This document shows positions 36,365-46,434 of a stretch of 64,000 nt of DNA, piece after piece. The DNA comes from Ciona savignyi (Eukaryota; Chordata; Ascidiacea; Phlebobranchia; Cionidae). The position numbers and the translations under genes were made by a program. The DNA is taken from the NCBI GenBank assembly GCA_000149265.1, contig CH002517.1, positions 327,109-391,108 on the forward strand, written 5' to 3'. The notes beneath the pieces are model-generated. The model made no database searches and was not told the DNA's origin. It was given only the letters and a program-made list of their open reading frames with translations. Each line of letters begins with the position of its first letter. The first letter of the stretch is position 1.

Positions 36365-36600
36365 ACAGGGTTCCATGACAACTGAACCCCTTACAACTGA
36401 ACCATTACAACTGAACCCTTTACAACTGAACCCCTACAATTAAGCCCCTTACAACTGAACTCCTTTTAACTGAACCCCTTTAAACTGAACCCCTTTATAG
36501 CTGAACCCATTTCAATTGAACCTCTTTACAACTGAACCCTCTTTTCAGTTAAAAGGGTTCTGTTAAAAGGGGGTCAGTTGTAAAGGGGTTCAGTTGACTG
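36365..36600. repeat. ~17 bp minisatellite that folds back on itself
   Basis: About ten imperfect units of ACAACTGAACCCCTT (36375-36540), followed by the same motif reversed (AAAGGGGTTCAGTTG, 36541-36597). A transcript or single strand could form a long hairpin. Confidence 0.8.
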
Positions 36601-37066
36601 GTCACCCTTACACAGGCTGTCGTGCGGTCTCTTGCGACTGTTGCGAGCTGCGTAAAAGAGCGGTTATTCGCCTGTTTATCGAACGCATACTATTTGTTAT
36701 ATAGTAGCCACTAATTTTTCCATTTGTAATTTCCGAGTTACAAAATTGAAGATGTTATTCTTTGTTCAGTTGACTTGTATTTTACGTTTCGAATTGTAGC
36801 AGTTTCGTACGCACAGCCGTGATGCAAGATTAAGTCACTTAATTATTAATTAATGATTCCAGTATATAGGCCTATAGGGACTTTGATGAGGCCCCAAAGG
36901 CCTAAGTTTTATATCTATTCGTTTTAATTATCATGAGAAAATACCTTTATGGTTTAACCAGCTACAAAACGATACCAGTTTACTAATCAAACAAGTAGAT
37001 AACGAACTGAGCTGTTGCCTCAAGCTTTGACCTAATTAAAACATGAATTACATATCGACAATATAT

Positions 37067-37240
37067 TGTCCGACTGATTAGTCTGGTGGATTGGTGCGTT
37101 TGCCTTTTAACCGAAGTGTTGCAGAATCGAAACTGGTCGCTGGCTAGTCTTGGACAAGGCACTTGACAGACATTGCTTGAACCCAGCGACCCAGCGGATA
37201 AATGGGTTCTACCAAATTGAAGGAATGTCTGAATCATAAC
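37067..37240 (+). mobile_element. SINE, 3'-truncated
   Basis: TGTCCGACTGATTAGTCTGG head to GGAATGTCTGAATCATAAC. It then merges into a scrap of the small MITE family (37240-37345). Confidence 0.75.
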
Positions 37241-37792
37241 TCCAACACAATGTTTAAAACCAACTATTACGCCCTAATTTTCATTTTAGTGAGCATTTTT
37301 CCTCTTTCTCCTTCCGTCTTTCCATTCTTCTAGTTTTCCCAGTAAAATAAACCAGTACTTCAATTCTTAAGAAAAATGATATAATATTATTGGGAGTTTC
37401 CCGTTGCCGAAAAAAATTTTAATAATGGTCACGTCGATTCAGCCAAAGTCATGGAGGTCCTATACGGTGAATAAAAAAACTTGGATTATCCACTAGTTTC
37501 AGGTGGTGACGAACATTGCCTGAGCCCTGAACCCAGTGCATTAATGGTTTCCCATAAAATTAAAAGAAACGTCTCAAGCACACACAACACATTGCATCGG
37601 CTCAGGTAACCAGTCCTATCTAATTGGATATTTACAGTTAAGCTGGGGGCGAAATAATCTGTTAAGGTGGGGGCGAAATAAATCATTCTCATGGAGTACC
37701 GTATATGGGAAAACCCCTATCGTCTACCTTTTTCGCATCTTTTGTGTACGGAGCATTCTTCAACGGTCTTTACCACGTGACCGACAAATACT

Positions 37793-40700
37793 ATGCAGAC
37801 CATGGACCACGCACAGTTAGAAAACATATCGATCAAAGATTTCTTTAACTCTGGAGTTGTAAGTTCGGTGGCAAACTCGATAAAATGGCTACGACAGTTC
37901 GGTCTGCTGTCCAGTTCCCGTGCATGTCCTACTTGCGGAAAAATTATGACTGAAATGCCGCAAAAAAGCACAAAGGACGGCGTCGCATGGAGGTGCAAGG
38001 GAAGGGTAAGTCTATTTTATTTTTTCTGGTGAATATTTCTAAAAAAATCGGAAGATAGCACGCTGACTTCTTTTACATTGTCTACTGTATATTGTACGGA
38101 AGATTCCAACAAACGGACACTCGTCAGATCACCTCGAGCACACCGTCGGGTAACCGGAGCTATTGCAGTGTGTTGTGTATGATTCAGACGTTCCTTTAAT
38201 TTGGTAGAACCTAATAATCCACTGGGTTAAGGCAATGTCTGTTAAGTGCCTTTCCCAACGACACAGTCGACAAGCTAGTGACCAGTTTCAAACCTGCAAA
38301 TCCAAATTGCCCTGAAGATATTTTTATACTAATCATCTTATTTTATACATTTACAACCTTAATAATTTTTTAACATACATTTACCCCTGCATTTAAACCC
38401 TTTAATATAGATTTTTCACAACGCCAAGTTAGAAATAATATGTCTGTCTATCTGTTTCTCACTGTTTATCTCCACAGTCATGCAGAACCACGTCGAGTAT
38501 TCGAAAAGATTCCTTTTTTGCCAAAAGCAATTTGGCACTTACCGATTGCATCACTCTAATCTTCTTTTGGGCCAAGGATTACATGAGCGTTGCACAAATA
38601 GCAACCGAACTTAATCTTACAATTCGTACAGCACTTGACTGGTGTGGATTTGTGCGGGAGGTGGGTAAGAAATGAGTTAGAAACATGCGGCGAGTTACTC
38701 TGGTAGTTTAGTGCGTCGCTTTTCAGCGGAAGGGTTGCAGGTTCGAAACTGGTCGCTAACTAGTCGGTTGTGTCCTTGGGCAAGGCACTTAACAGACATT
38801 ACATGAGCCCAGCGGAATAATGGGTTTTACTAAATTAAAGGAACGTGTGAATCATACACCACACATTGCAATAGCTCGGGTAACCCAACAGTGAGCGCAA
38901 GGTGATCTGACGATTGCCCGTGTGTTGACCCCTTTAGTTTTCCCATTTACGGGGATAAACATACATATATCCTATCATATCCTAGTTTAATCCGGCTGGT
39001 TGGCTTATTGAAAGCGTTTTGTACAAAATATTTAGAGAAATATTTTAAATCAAAACTAGTTTGCAGGGCTATTTTTTTGTTTTCTTGCGTAATGCATTCA
39101 GCTGATGTTGCTTGAACCCAGTGGTTATCTGGTAATTTCACATTAAACACGGAAGAAACACACCTGTGTTTTATTGTTTGCTGCGTTAATTCATTCCGAG
39201 TGGGTGTTTGCGTGTGTCAAGTATGACTGTGTGGATTTTGCCTCACTTTTCAGCAGAAGGTTTAAAAGGTTGAAATTGGTTGCTAGGCCTAACTAGTCGA
39301 TTGTGTCCACGGGCATGGCAATCATAGAAAATAAGCACTTCGAGGACATTGCTCGAACCCAGGAGATTAATGGGTTCTACAAAAACATGTGTAAAAATAT
39401 TCCACATACTGCACTAGCCTCAGTAACCCGATGGTGTGCATAAGGAAATCTGACGATTTAGCATGTAATAATTCCCCTGTTTTTTTCCCATTTAAAGGGG
39501 GAACTGAAGTAAATTTTAAGAATATCTTAATAAATGGAAAAAAATACGCTGATTTCAAAAATCAAATCAGTTTCTTCCAATATTTTTTTGTTAAAGAGTT
39601 ATGAGCAAATATGCATTTCATTTTATGTTAAGGGATTTCCCGTATTACGTCATTGACGTTGTTGAGATTTCGTGCCTATATGCATTGTACACAATCATGT
39701 GCCAGTTTAGAGTTAAATTAGTAACAGAAGCGTCTGCAGAAGCGTTGTATTTTCGTTTTTTTATGGAGACTTAGCATAACACTTGTCATATAGCCTCACT
39801 GAACCAATGTGCATGGTGACAGCTTACTTTAAGCGCGGTCATTAAGGCCTGCACGGTCCCGGACCTAAGCTGAATGCTGAGGTATACAGGTCTCGTATTT
39901 AAATGACTTTAGAATAATAAGTCTTAGCAATTTATATCATAAATCATAGAAGTGAAGACAGAACAAGAAAACTAGAACAGGAGGCAGTAAACTGTAACTG
40001 CCAGCAATTTATAGAAATAAACCAGCCATCAATCAAAGATCAGACTATGCGGTGGGAACAGCCTATTTCTTTCATGATTGTTGCTTTTCAATATATAGCC
40101 ATAATCTGCAACGTAGACTAGCAATGTTATTATCAACCCCTAGGCTACAAACTGAGAGTGTGAGAGATTTGGTATACATATGCATAGAAGTTTTAACAAA
40201 TTTCTTTTGTTTACTTCATTTCTAGAGTAAATTTAAGTTAATGTTGTAACACTAAAATGGATGACAGTTTTCAGCATTCTGGCATGGATGAAAGAAGTTT
40301 TATTGTACACAATAAAACAACACAAATTCAGTCATATGCGTTTGAACCAAGGAAAACGTCTGAAAGTATCTCTGAAGATGCAAACCCCATAGAAGAAAAT
40401 GTTTATTTAGAAACATTACCTATTGACATGACTTGGTGCCGTTGCAAAAACTGTATTCTTATGGACACACCGCAAGAATGTTTATGCTGCATAAATGTAC
40501 ATGCATTTGTGCACAAAATAACGCCAGACTGGACTTGCATTACTAAAAGCCTTGATTACCATGTTTAAAATGATAATCAGAAAAATTAAAAATTGTTGGA
40601 ACTGTATTTTTCACCATCATCTTGGCCACTCCATTTGAGTTTTCATCATCTTGGCCACTCCATTGGAGTCAAATACAATTTTACTATGATAATCCTTGTC

Positions 40701-43700
40701 ACAAATATGTGCACTACACACTGCGGTTCTTTTTCCAGGTAGTTTAGAATGCTTGCATTGTTGTATCCATTGCTTCATCCGTTTTTTTGTCGTTGTGAGG
40801 AAATCGATGAAAGAGCACAGGTGGATTGGAATTTCGTGTGCTGTAATAGGAATTTGTACATCCCGGAGCAAAACAATATGCTCCAATCACTCTTCCTTCG
40901 TTTTCAGTGGCTTAACTTTAGGCATTTTACAATATCTAATAAAAAGAACTAAATTGGAAAAGTGGTATATTCTTATTAACTTATTTGGGTAGTTAAGTAG
41001 AAATCTATTATATATATTCTTCACTTAGGTATCTCAGTGCTTGCTGTGTACTTATTGTCGGACTACACATCGGCTACTGTGGATTAACTGGTTTATGCAA
41101 TAAGTGGTATTCTCAACCAGTAGGCTAATGCTCAGTTTCAATAACAGCAGACAGTAAATGAACAACAGCAAAACATTATACAAACAGCCAAGGTAAACCA
41201 TGAAAGAAATAGGCTTTTCCCACCGCATAGTCTAGCCTTTGCTTGATGGCTGGTTTATTTCTATAAATTGCTGGCAGTTACAGTTTAATGCATTCTGTTC
41301 TAGTTTTCTTGTTCTGTCTTTACTTTTATGATTTATGATATAAATTGCTAAGACTTATTATTCTAAAGTCATTGAAATACGAGACCTGTATACCTCAGCT
41401 TTCAGCTTAGGTCAAGGACCGTGCAGGCCTTAATGACCGCGCTTAAAGTAAGCTGTCACCATGTACATTGGTTCAGTAAGGCTACATGAAAAGTGTTATG
41501 CTAAGTCTTTATAAAAAAAACGAAAATACAACGCTCTTGCAAACGCTTCTGTTACTAATTCACCTCTAAACTGGCACATGATTGTATACAATGCATATAG
41601 GCACGAAATCTCAACAACGTCAATGACGTAATACGGGAAATCCCCTAACATAAAATGAAATGCATATTTGCTCATAACTCTTTAACAAAAAAATATTGGA
41701 AGAAACTGATTTGATTTTTGAAATCAGCGTATTTTTTTCCATTTATTAAGATATTCTTAAAATCGACTTCAGTTCCCCTTTAAGGGGATAAAAATAACTA
41801 TCCTCTTCTATTCAAATTTACCAAAATTGTATTCATAAACTGTTAAAATATGCAATTTTACTTCAGGTATAGAATCAGCATTAAAATAATTTTGCATGGT
41901 CTTCAATTGTTTAATATATTTTAAAGTAGTTCGAGATTCCAGATTTGAAATCTAAAATAATTCATGAATTCACGCAGTTTCCTAACATCACTAGTATCAA
42001 AAGCATTCAGGTCATTTTTTCTTTTACAATTATTCTAAAATCATTATCTGGAATCTAGAATTTCGAACCGGTCAATAATAGACTTGCAGAGTGAGAAAAA
42101 ATCGTTTTACAAATTAATTTTGTCCGGCCCGATGGTCTAGCGGTTAAGTGCGTCGCCTTTCAATTGAAAGGTTGCAGGTGCGAAACTGGTCGCTAGCTAG
42201 TCGGTTGTGTCCTTGGGCAAGGCACTTTACGGACATTGCCTGAACCCAGCGGATTAATGGGTTCTACCAAATTGAAGGAACGTGTCTATCATATACAACA
42301 CACTGCAATAGCTCCGGTAACCCGACGATGGGCGCGAGGTGATCTGACGATTGCCCGTGTGATAACCCCCTAGGTTTTCTCATTCACGGGGATAAACATG
42401 AATATCCTATCCTATCCTAATTTATAAAAGTTTTGAATTGTATGTATGATTGATGAATTATATTTAACTTTTAATTTCAATCATAATCACTGTTAACTAA
42501 AAATCTTTTTAAATATTTATATTTTTTAATCTAAATTATATAAACAAATCTAATTTTGTTTCACTGTAGGCACTTAATTTCGAAATGCTAGAATAAAAAA
42601 ATAATTCCAAATCACACTCAAATGTTGGTTCTTGAATGGACTTCTTAACAAAAGGAAATCACTGCAAAATGGTTTAACAAAATTATAGCAATATTTTGAA
42701 TAAAGCAATATTGGTAAAATATCAAAATATCAAAAATAAAGCAATATTTTAAATAAAGCAATATTGTTAAAATAATAAAATATCAAAAATAAAGCAATAT
42801 TGTTAAACAAAAATAAAGCAATATTTTGAATAAAGCAATATTGTTAAAATATCAAAAATATCAAAAATAAAGCAATATTGTTAAACAAAAATAAAGCAAT
42901 AATTTAGCTATTTCCAATTACCACTGCAGACACACTTTAGGTTGCATTCCATTTGTGAGAGTTCTACAAAGTTGACATAAATATCTCAATAATGATTCAA
43001 ACACTCACCCTGTTTTCACAGATTTGTTCTATTGAACTAGTCGGTCGTATGATTGGCGGTCCTGGTCATATAGTCGCCCTTGACTTTGCACTTCGTTCCC
43101 CTGGTTACCGTCATACAATTGCTGATTGTGAAGAGTGGGTTTTTGGTGGAGTAGACACCACAACTAAGTATGTAAAATGCAATGGTGATGGTATGGCTAT
43201 TTTCTATTAGGATAAGATATTCTGTATTCCTTGTGATTGGAAAATGCAAGGAGCGTTAACATACAGGAAATCGTCAGATTACCTTGCGCCCAGAATCGAG
43301 TTACCAGAGCGATATCAGTGTGCTGTAAATGATTCAGATGTTACTTTAATATAGCAGAACTCATCATTTCTGAGTTTAATCAAAGTTCATTAAGCACCTT
43401 ACACAAGGACACAACCGACTATATAGCGACCAGTTTCTAATCTGCAACATTTCAGCTAAAAGGCGATGCACTAACAAACCAAGCTAATCAGGTGTTGTTT
43501 AAGTCCACAATTTCTCTTTTTCCCTACCCAGCAATCCCATCTTTTCACCTCAGTGAATACTTCATGGTAATGGTGGACAACCGTGACGCCGACACCATTC
43601 TTCCCATCATCAGCAAGAACATCAAGAGAGGAACGGAAATAGAATGGAGAGACGAAGGAAATATTCCCGGTATGTTTCGAGAATTTTTATTCACAGAGTT

Positions 43701-44607
43701 TTATAATGTATGTGTCACATCAGTTATGGAAAAAATCCTTAAGAATTTATACATGGTTATGTTGGGATAACTCCTAAGGAAAATATGTGTGTGTGGAAGT
43801 GATATATTTTGACCGATTAGCTTGGTGGATTAGTATGTCTCCTTTTAGCTGAAAGGTTGCAAGTTTGATACTGGTCGGTAAGTAGTGGGTTGTGTCCTTG
43901 GACAAGGCACTTAACGGACTTTGCCTGAACCCAAAGGATTAATGGGTTTTACTAAATTGACTTGTCCAAGGACAAAACCAATTATCTAGCGACCAGTTTC
44001 TGAAAAGAGACGGACTAACCCACCAAGCTTATCTGTCCGAATTCTCAATCATACACAACACACTTCAATAGCTCCAGTAACCCGAAAGTGGGCGCGAGGT
44101 GATCTAACGATTGCCTGTGTGTTATCCCCCTTGGTTTTCCTGGTCACGAGGATAAACATGAGTATTCTATCCTATCCTGTCCTATAAAAAGACCATAAAA
44201 TCAAACCTCCAGCATCAGCTAATTCCCATCCCGCCACCCTTCGGTCGGCATTCCGACGCCCTACCAACGAGCTAACCGGCATATATCCAGACTTGGGATT
44301 AAACAACACCTCTCCGAAATTGAAACGTCCACGAAAAACCACCACCAGGAAAAACCTCATTGAGAAGTACTGGAAGCAATGCGAGCTTCAGTTTGCCGAG
44401 AAAAACGGCGCAAATCGCGAGTTTATCCCCTCATTTCTAGAGGAGTTTATGTGGCGCAAGCAACATCCGAAAAAGAACCATTTCTCCGAGATAATTAGGG
44501 CGATTTCCATACTGTACCCTCAGTATTACGCCGAGGAAACGGTAGTATCGTCACATTCGGAAGAAATTGCCGCGAATGTAGTTGTCGCTGATCAAGAATC
44601 TTCATAA
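37793..44607 (+). CDS. Domesticated ISXO2/IS1595-like transposase gene
   Basis: Five exons: 37793-38005, 38478-38660, 43022-43167, 43554-43669 and 44291-44607 (TAA). GT/AG sites and phases 0, 0, 2, 1 all agree, giving 324 codons without a stop. Layout of the family: an N-terminal zinc ribbon (CPTCGK ... WRCKGRSC), SIRKDSFF, a helix-turn-helix-like stretch (VAQIATELNLTIRTALDW), then the DDE core. The core shows RMIGGPGHIVALDFAL, EEWVFGGVD, DNRDADTILPII, EWRDEG and the C-terminal REFIPSFLEEFMWRK. The usual core motif around the second acid (SDxW) is altered to WRDE, and the HxxVNHSxxFVDP block is unrecognisable, so catalysis is doubtful. Introns, loss of active-site motifs and no terminal repeats argue for a host gene. 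The start is the first ATG after an in-frame TGA; a second ATG nine bases on has a better context. The function is unknown; DNA binding is the likely retained activity. Confidence 0.85.
38107..38302 (-). mobile_element. SINE, head and tail truncated
   Basis: ACTCGTCAGATCACCTCGAG to GACCAGTTTCAAACCTGCAA. In intron 1 of the transposase-derived gene. Confidence 0.75.
38685..38982 (+). mobile_element. SINE, full length
   Basis: GCGGCGAGTTACTCTGGTAG head, GGTTGCAGGTTCGAAACTGG B box, ATATCCTATC tail. It starts 25 bases after exon 2 of the transposase-derived gene. Confidence 0.85.
40257..40568 (+). CDS. P2X7-tail-like cysteine-rich ORF in the TTAA element
   Basis: 103 codons from ATG to TAA with an A-rich upstream context. 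The C-terminal half reads MTWCRCKNCILMDTPQECLC, then C at the next position, then 'DWTCITKSLDYH'. This C-x-C-x2-C ... EC-x-CC spacing plus a following CIT block is what the zinc-binding C-terminal ballast domain of P2X7 receptors shows. In many animal genomes this domain also occurs alone, including near transposons. The N-terminal half is polar and unremarkable. There are no membrane segments, so it is not an ion channel. It could be a transposon-encoded DNA- or protein-binding accessory factor. Confidence 0.75.
   Translation: MDDSFQHSGMDERSFIVHNKTTQIQSYAFEPRKTSESISEDANPIEENVYLETLPIDMTWCRCKNCILMDTPQECLCCINVHAFVHKITPDWTCITKSLDYHV
40614..40925 (-). pseudogene. THAP-domain remnant in the TTAA element
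   Basis: From an ATG at 40925 an in-frame TGA occurs after 12 codons. The frame then stays open to 40617. It contains KQWIQQCKHSK and AVCSAHICDKDYHSK, matching the middle of THAP domains (W...C, then VCS.HF...D). The N-terminal C2 pair and the final AVPT(x)F box are not evident. It may be spliced or decayed, and overlaps no plus-strand gene. Confidence 0.6.
42122..42419 (+). mobile_element. SINE, near-consensus full-length copy
   Basis: GTCCGGCCCGATGGTCTAGC head to TATCCTATCCTA tail, with TAATTT on both sides as target duplication. The best reference copy in the window for the young subfamily. In intron 2 of the transposase-derived gene. Confidence 0.92.
42690..42905 (+). repeat. AT-rich tandem repeat (AAAGCAATATT units)
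   Basis: Irregular units built from AAAATAAAGCAATATTGTTA and AAAATATC. Seven AAAGCAATA copies in 215 bases. Confidence 0.8.
43210..43492 (-). mobile_element. SINE, full length, diverged
   Basis: GATAAGATATTCTGTATTCC to AACCAAGCTAATCAGG. It occupies nearly all of the intron between exons 3 and 4 of the transposase-derived gene. Confidence 0.8.
43808..44187 (+). mobile_element. SINE containing an inverted copy of its own head
   Basis: Normal head (TTTTGACCGATTAGCTTGGTGG) through TTTTACTAAATTGA. Then about 80 bases of reversed head (ACTTGTCCAAGGACAAAACC ... CCACCAAGCTTATCTGTCC), then the normal 3' half to the TATCC tail. The two heads could pair. Confidence 0.8.
44213..44280 (-). repeat. tRNA-like fragment (possible third tRNA-derived repeat)
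   Basis: The complement reads GCCGGTTAGCTCGTTGGTAG then GGCGTCGG. That is a good tRNA 5' half with A box TTAGCTCGTTGG, and the anticodon-side GTCGG/CCGAC can pair. The B-box half is not recognisable, so a functional tRNA is unlikely. It directly precedes the last exon of the transposase-derived gene. Confidence 0.4.
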
Positions 44608-44961
44608 AAGACGCCATTTTTTAGTTTTTGCGAACGTATTTTTTTCTTCTGACTTTAACGATTATGGTTTGTGTCGCTATTTTTGCAATTTATCGAGTTT
44701 TAAAAAAAGGCCATTTCGTTGTTCTCTTTTGTTCATTATTTATTTTGATATTTAGATCCATCATTTGATTTATCCCTGTTTTATTTGTGCATTTGTATCT
44801 AGTGCGTCATTCGTTAGCGTTGAACCGCTAAGCAAGAAACCGAATTTTAGCAGGAGTCACGAGTTCCGTAAGAAAAGTTGGGATATGATACTCCGGATAT
44901 CCTCATTAGTGGTAAAATACAGGGGTCTTATTCATATATTGAATTATAATTTCTAATTAGA

Positions 44962-45190
44962 ATAGGATATTCATGTTTATTCTCATGGATGGGAAAACCA
45001 AGAGGGCCATAGCGAATCACCAGATCACCTCGCGCGCGTCAGGTTAACGGAGCTATTGCAGTGTGTTGTACATTATCCACACGTTCGTTCAAGTAGAACC
45101 CATTAATCATTGCCAAGAACACCACTGACTAGCTAGCGATCAGTTTCCAAACTAACCCTACGGCCGAAGGGCGACCCACCAGACTAAACA
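44962..45190 (-). mobile_element. SINE with internal deletions
   Basis: AGGATATTCATGTTTATTCTC to GGCCGAAGGGCGACCCACC. It lies downstream of the transposase-derived gene. Confidence 0.75.
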
Positions 45191-45389
45191 TATTATTACC
45201 TTGTGTCCGAACTCCGGTTTACGCACCGTGCTAAGTAATGACTTGCTATTTTTGTTAAACCCGGCAAACGACTGGGTTTACGCAACGTACACAAATATTT
45301 TCAAGTGAATGTCCGATGCGTTTATATTAACCGTCAGCAGATATTCCGCGATTAGGCGCTAGTATATGATATTCATGCCAAAAAACGAT

Positions 45390-45545
45390 TACGGTCGTGT
45401 GGCCAAATGGATAACGCGACCGATACATATACCTACTCGTATACAAAAACGAACACATCATGGGTTCGAAACTTATCTTCGTAAAAAAGAGTACGGTCGT
45501 GTGGCCTAATGGTTAACGCGACCGATACATGATATACCGGGCACT
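45390..45545 (+). repeat. tRNA-Ser-like repeat, two copies in tandem
   Basis: ACGGTCGTGTGGCCAAATGG at 45390 with CATGGGTTCGAAAC (B box) near 45460, then ACGGTCGTGTGGCCTAATGG at 45493. The A box, long variable-arm spacing and B box resemble serine tRNA. The ~80 bp unit is repeated head to tail. Confidence 0.65.
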
Positions 45546-45682
45546 ACACAAATATGGATCCTAGTGAAACTTTGCTTAGTAAATAAATACATTCATATTT
45601 ATTCCCCAATTAAACCCAGTGTTTCTTTTTCAACTGTGCGAAATATCACACACGCACTAAAATAGGCCCTGCAACCGTACAT

Positions 45683-46425
45683 GGTAGGGACTTTGGAAAT
45701 GTGGCACAGATGGACAGGCGGTGTGCTTATCAAGGTTGATTTGTGTGGAAATGTGTATGGTAGGGACTTTGGAAATGTGGCACAGATGGACAGGTGGTAT
45801 GCTTATCAAGGTTGATTTGTGGGGGAATGTGTATGGTAGGGACTTTGGAAATGTGGCACAGATGGACAGGTGGTGTGCTTATCAAGGTTGATTTGTGTGG
45901 AAATGTGAATGGTAGGGACTTTGGAAATGTGGCACAGGTGGTATGCTTATCAAGGTTGATTTGTGGGGGAATGTATATGGTAGGGACTTTGGAAATGTGG
46001 CACAGATGGACAGGTGGTGTGCTTATCAAGGTTGATTTGTGTGGAAATGTGAATGGTAGGGACTTTGGAAATGTGGCACAGATGGACAGGTGGTATGCTT
46101 ATCAAGGTTGATTTGTGGGGGAATGTGTATGGTAGGGACTTTGGAAATGTGACACAGATGGACAGATGGTGTGCTTATCAAGATTGATTTGTGTAAAAAT
46201 GTGTATGGTAGAGAGTTTGGAAATGTGGCATAGATGGACAGGTGGCGTGCTTATCAAGGTTGATATGTGTATCGTAAGGACTTTGGAAATGTGGCACAGA
46301 TGGACAGGTGGTGTGCTTATTAAAGTTGATTTGTGTGGAAATGTGTATGGTAGGGACTTTGTTAATGTGGCACAGATGGACAGGTGGTGTGCTTATCAAG
46401 GTTGAATTGTGTGGAAATGTGTATA
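45683..46425 (-). repeat. 76 bp satellite, about 10 units
   Basis: Units GGTAGGGACTTTGGAAATGT and GGCACAGATGGACAGGTGGT, reverse orientation to 8869-9838. Some units lack 14-18 bp (near 45935 and 46260). A two-unit higher-order pattern is visible, alternating GTGTGGAAATG and GGGGGAATG. Intergenic. Confidence 0.93.
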
Positions 46426-46434
46426 AGTGCCAAA

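Larger units (their letters stand above)
39496..41779 (+). mobile_element. TTAA-flanked DNA transposon, Kolobok-like, ~0.6 kb inverted repeats
   Basis: Ends AGGGG(G)AACTGAAGT...ACTTCAGTTCCCCT, directly flanked by TTAA at 39492-39495 and 41780-41783. The inverted arms run 39496 to about 40077 and about 41198 to 41779, nearly identical to each other. The interior holds a P2X7-tail-like ORF (40257-40568, plus) and a THAP-like remnant (minus). TTAA target, AGG-type tip and a THAP protein together point to the Kolobok superfamily rather than piggyBac. No DDE transposase core was found, so it is non-autonomous now. Confidence 0.87.
39225..41815 (+). mobile_element. SINE hosting the TTAA element
   Basis: The SINE runs 39225-39495 and resumes at 41784 (GGGGATAAAAATAACTATCC). 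The insertion point is the TTAA in the CCCATTTAA(A/C) segment before the tail. Confidence 0.75.

Noticed and set aside
39496..41779. piggyBac element (TTAA target)
   Set aside because: The tips do not begin CCC(T/C), there is no piggyBac transposase frame, and a THAP remnant is present, so Kolobok fits better.
45390..45545. Functional tRNA-Ser genes
   Set aside because: A and B boxes are present but the acceptor and anticodon stems do not close, and there is no terminator-like T run.
45730..46405. ORFs of 73-105 residues on both strands
   Set aside because: Same 76 bp satellite; overlapping antisense ORFs arise from lack of stops in the unit.
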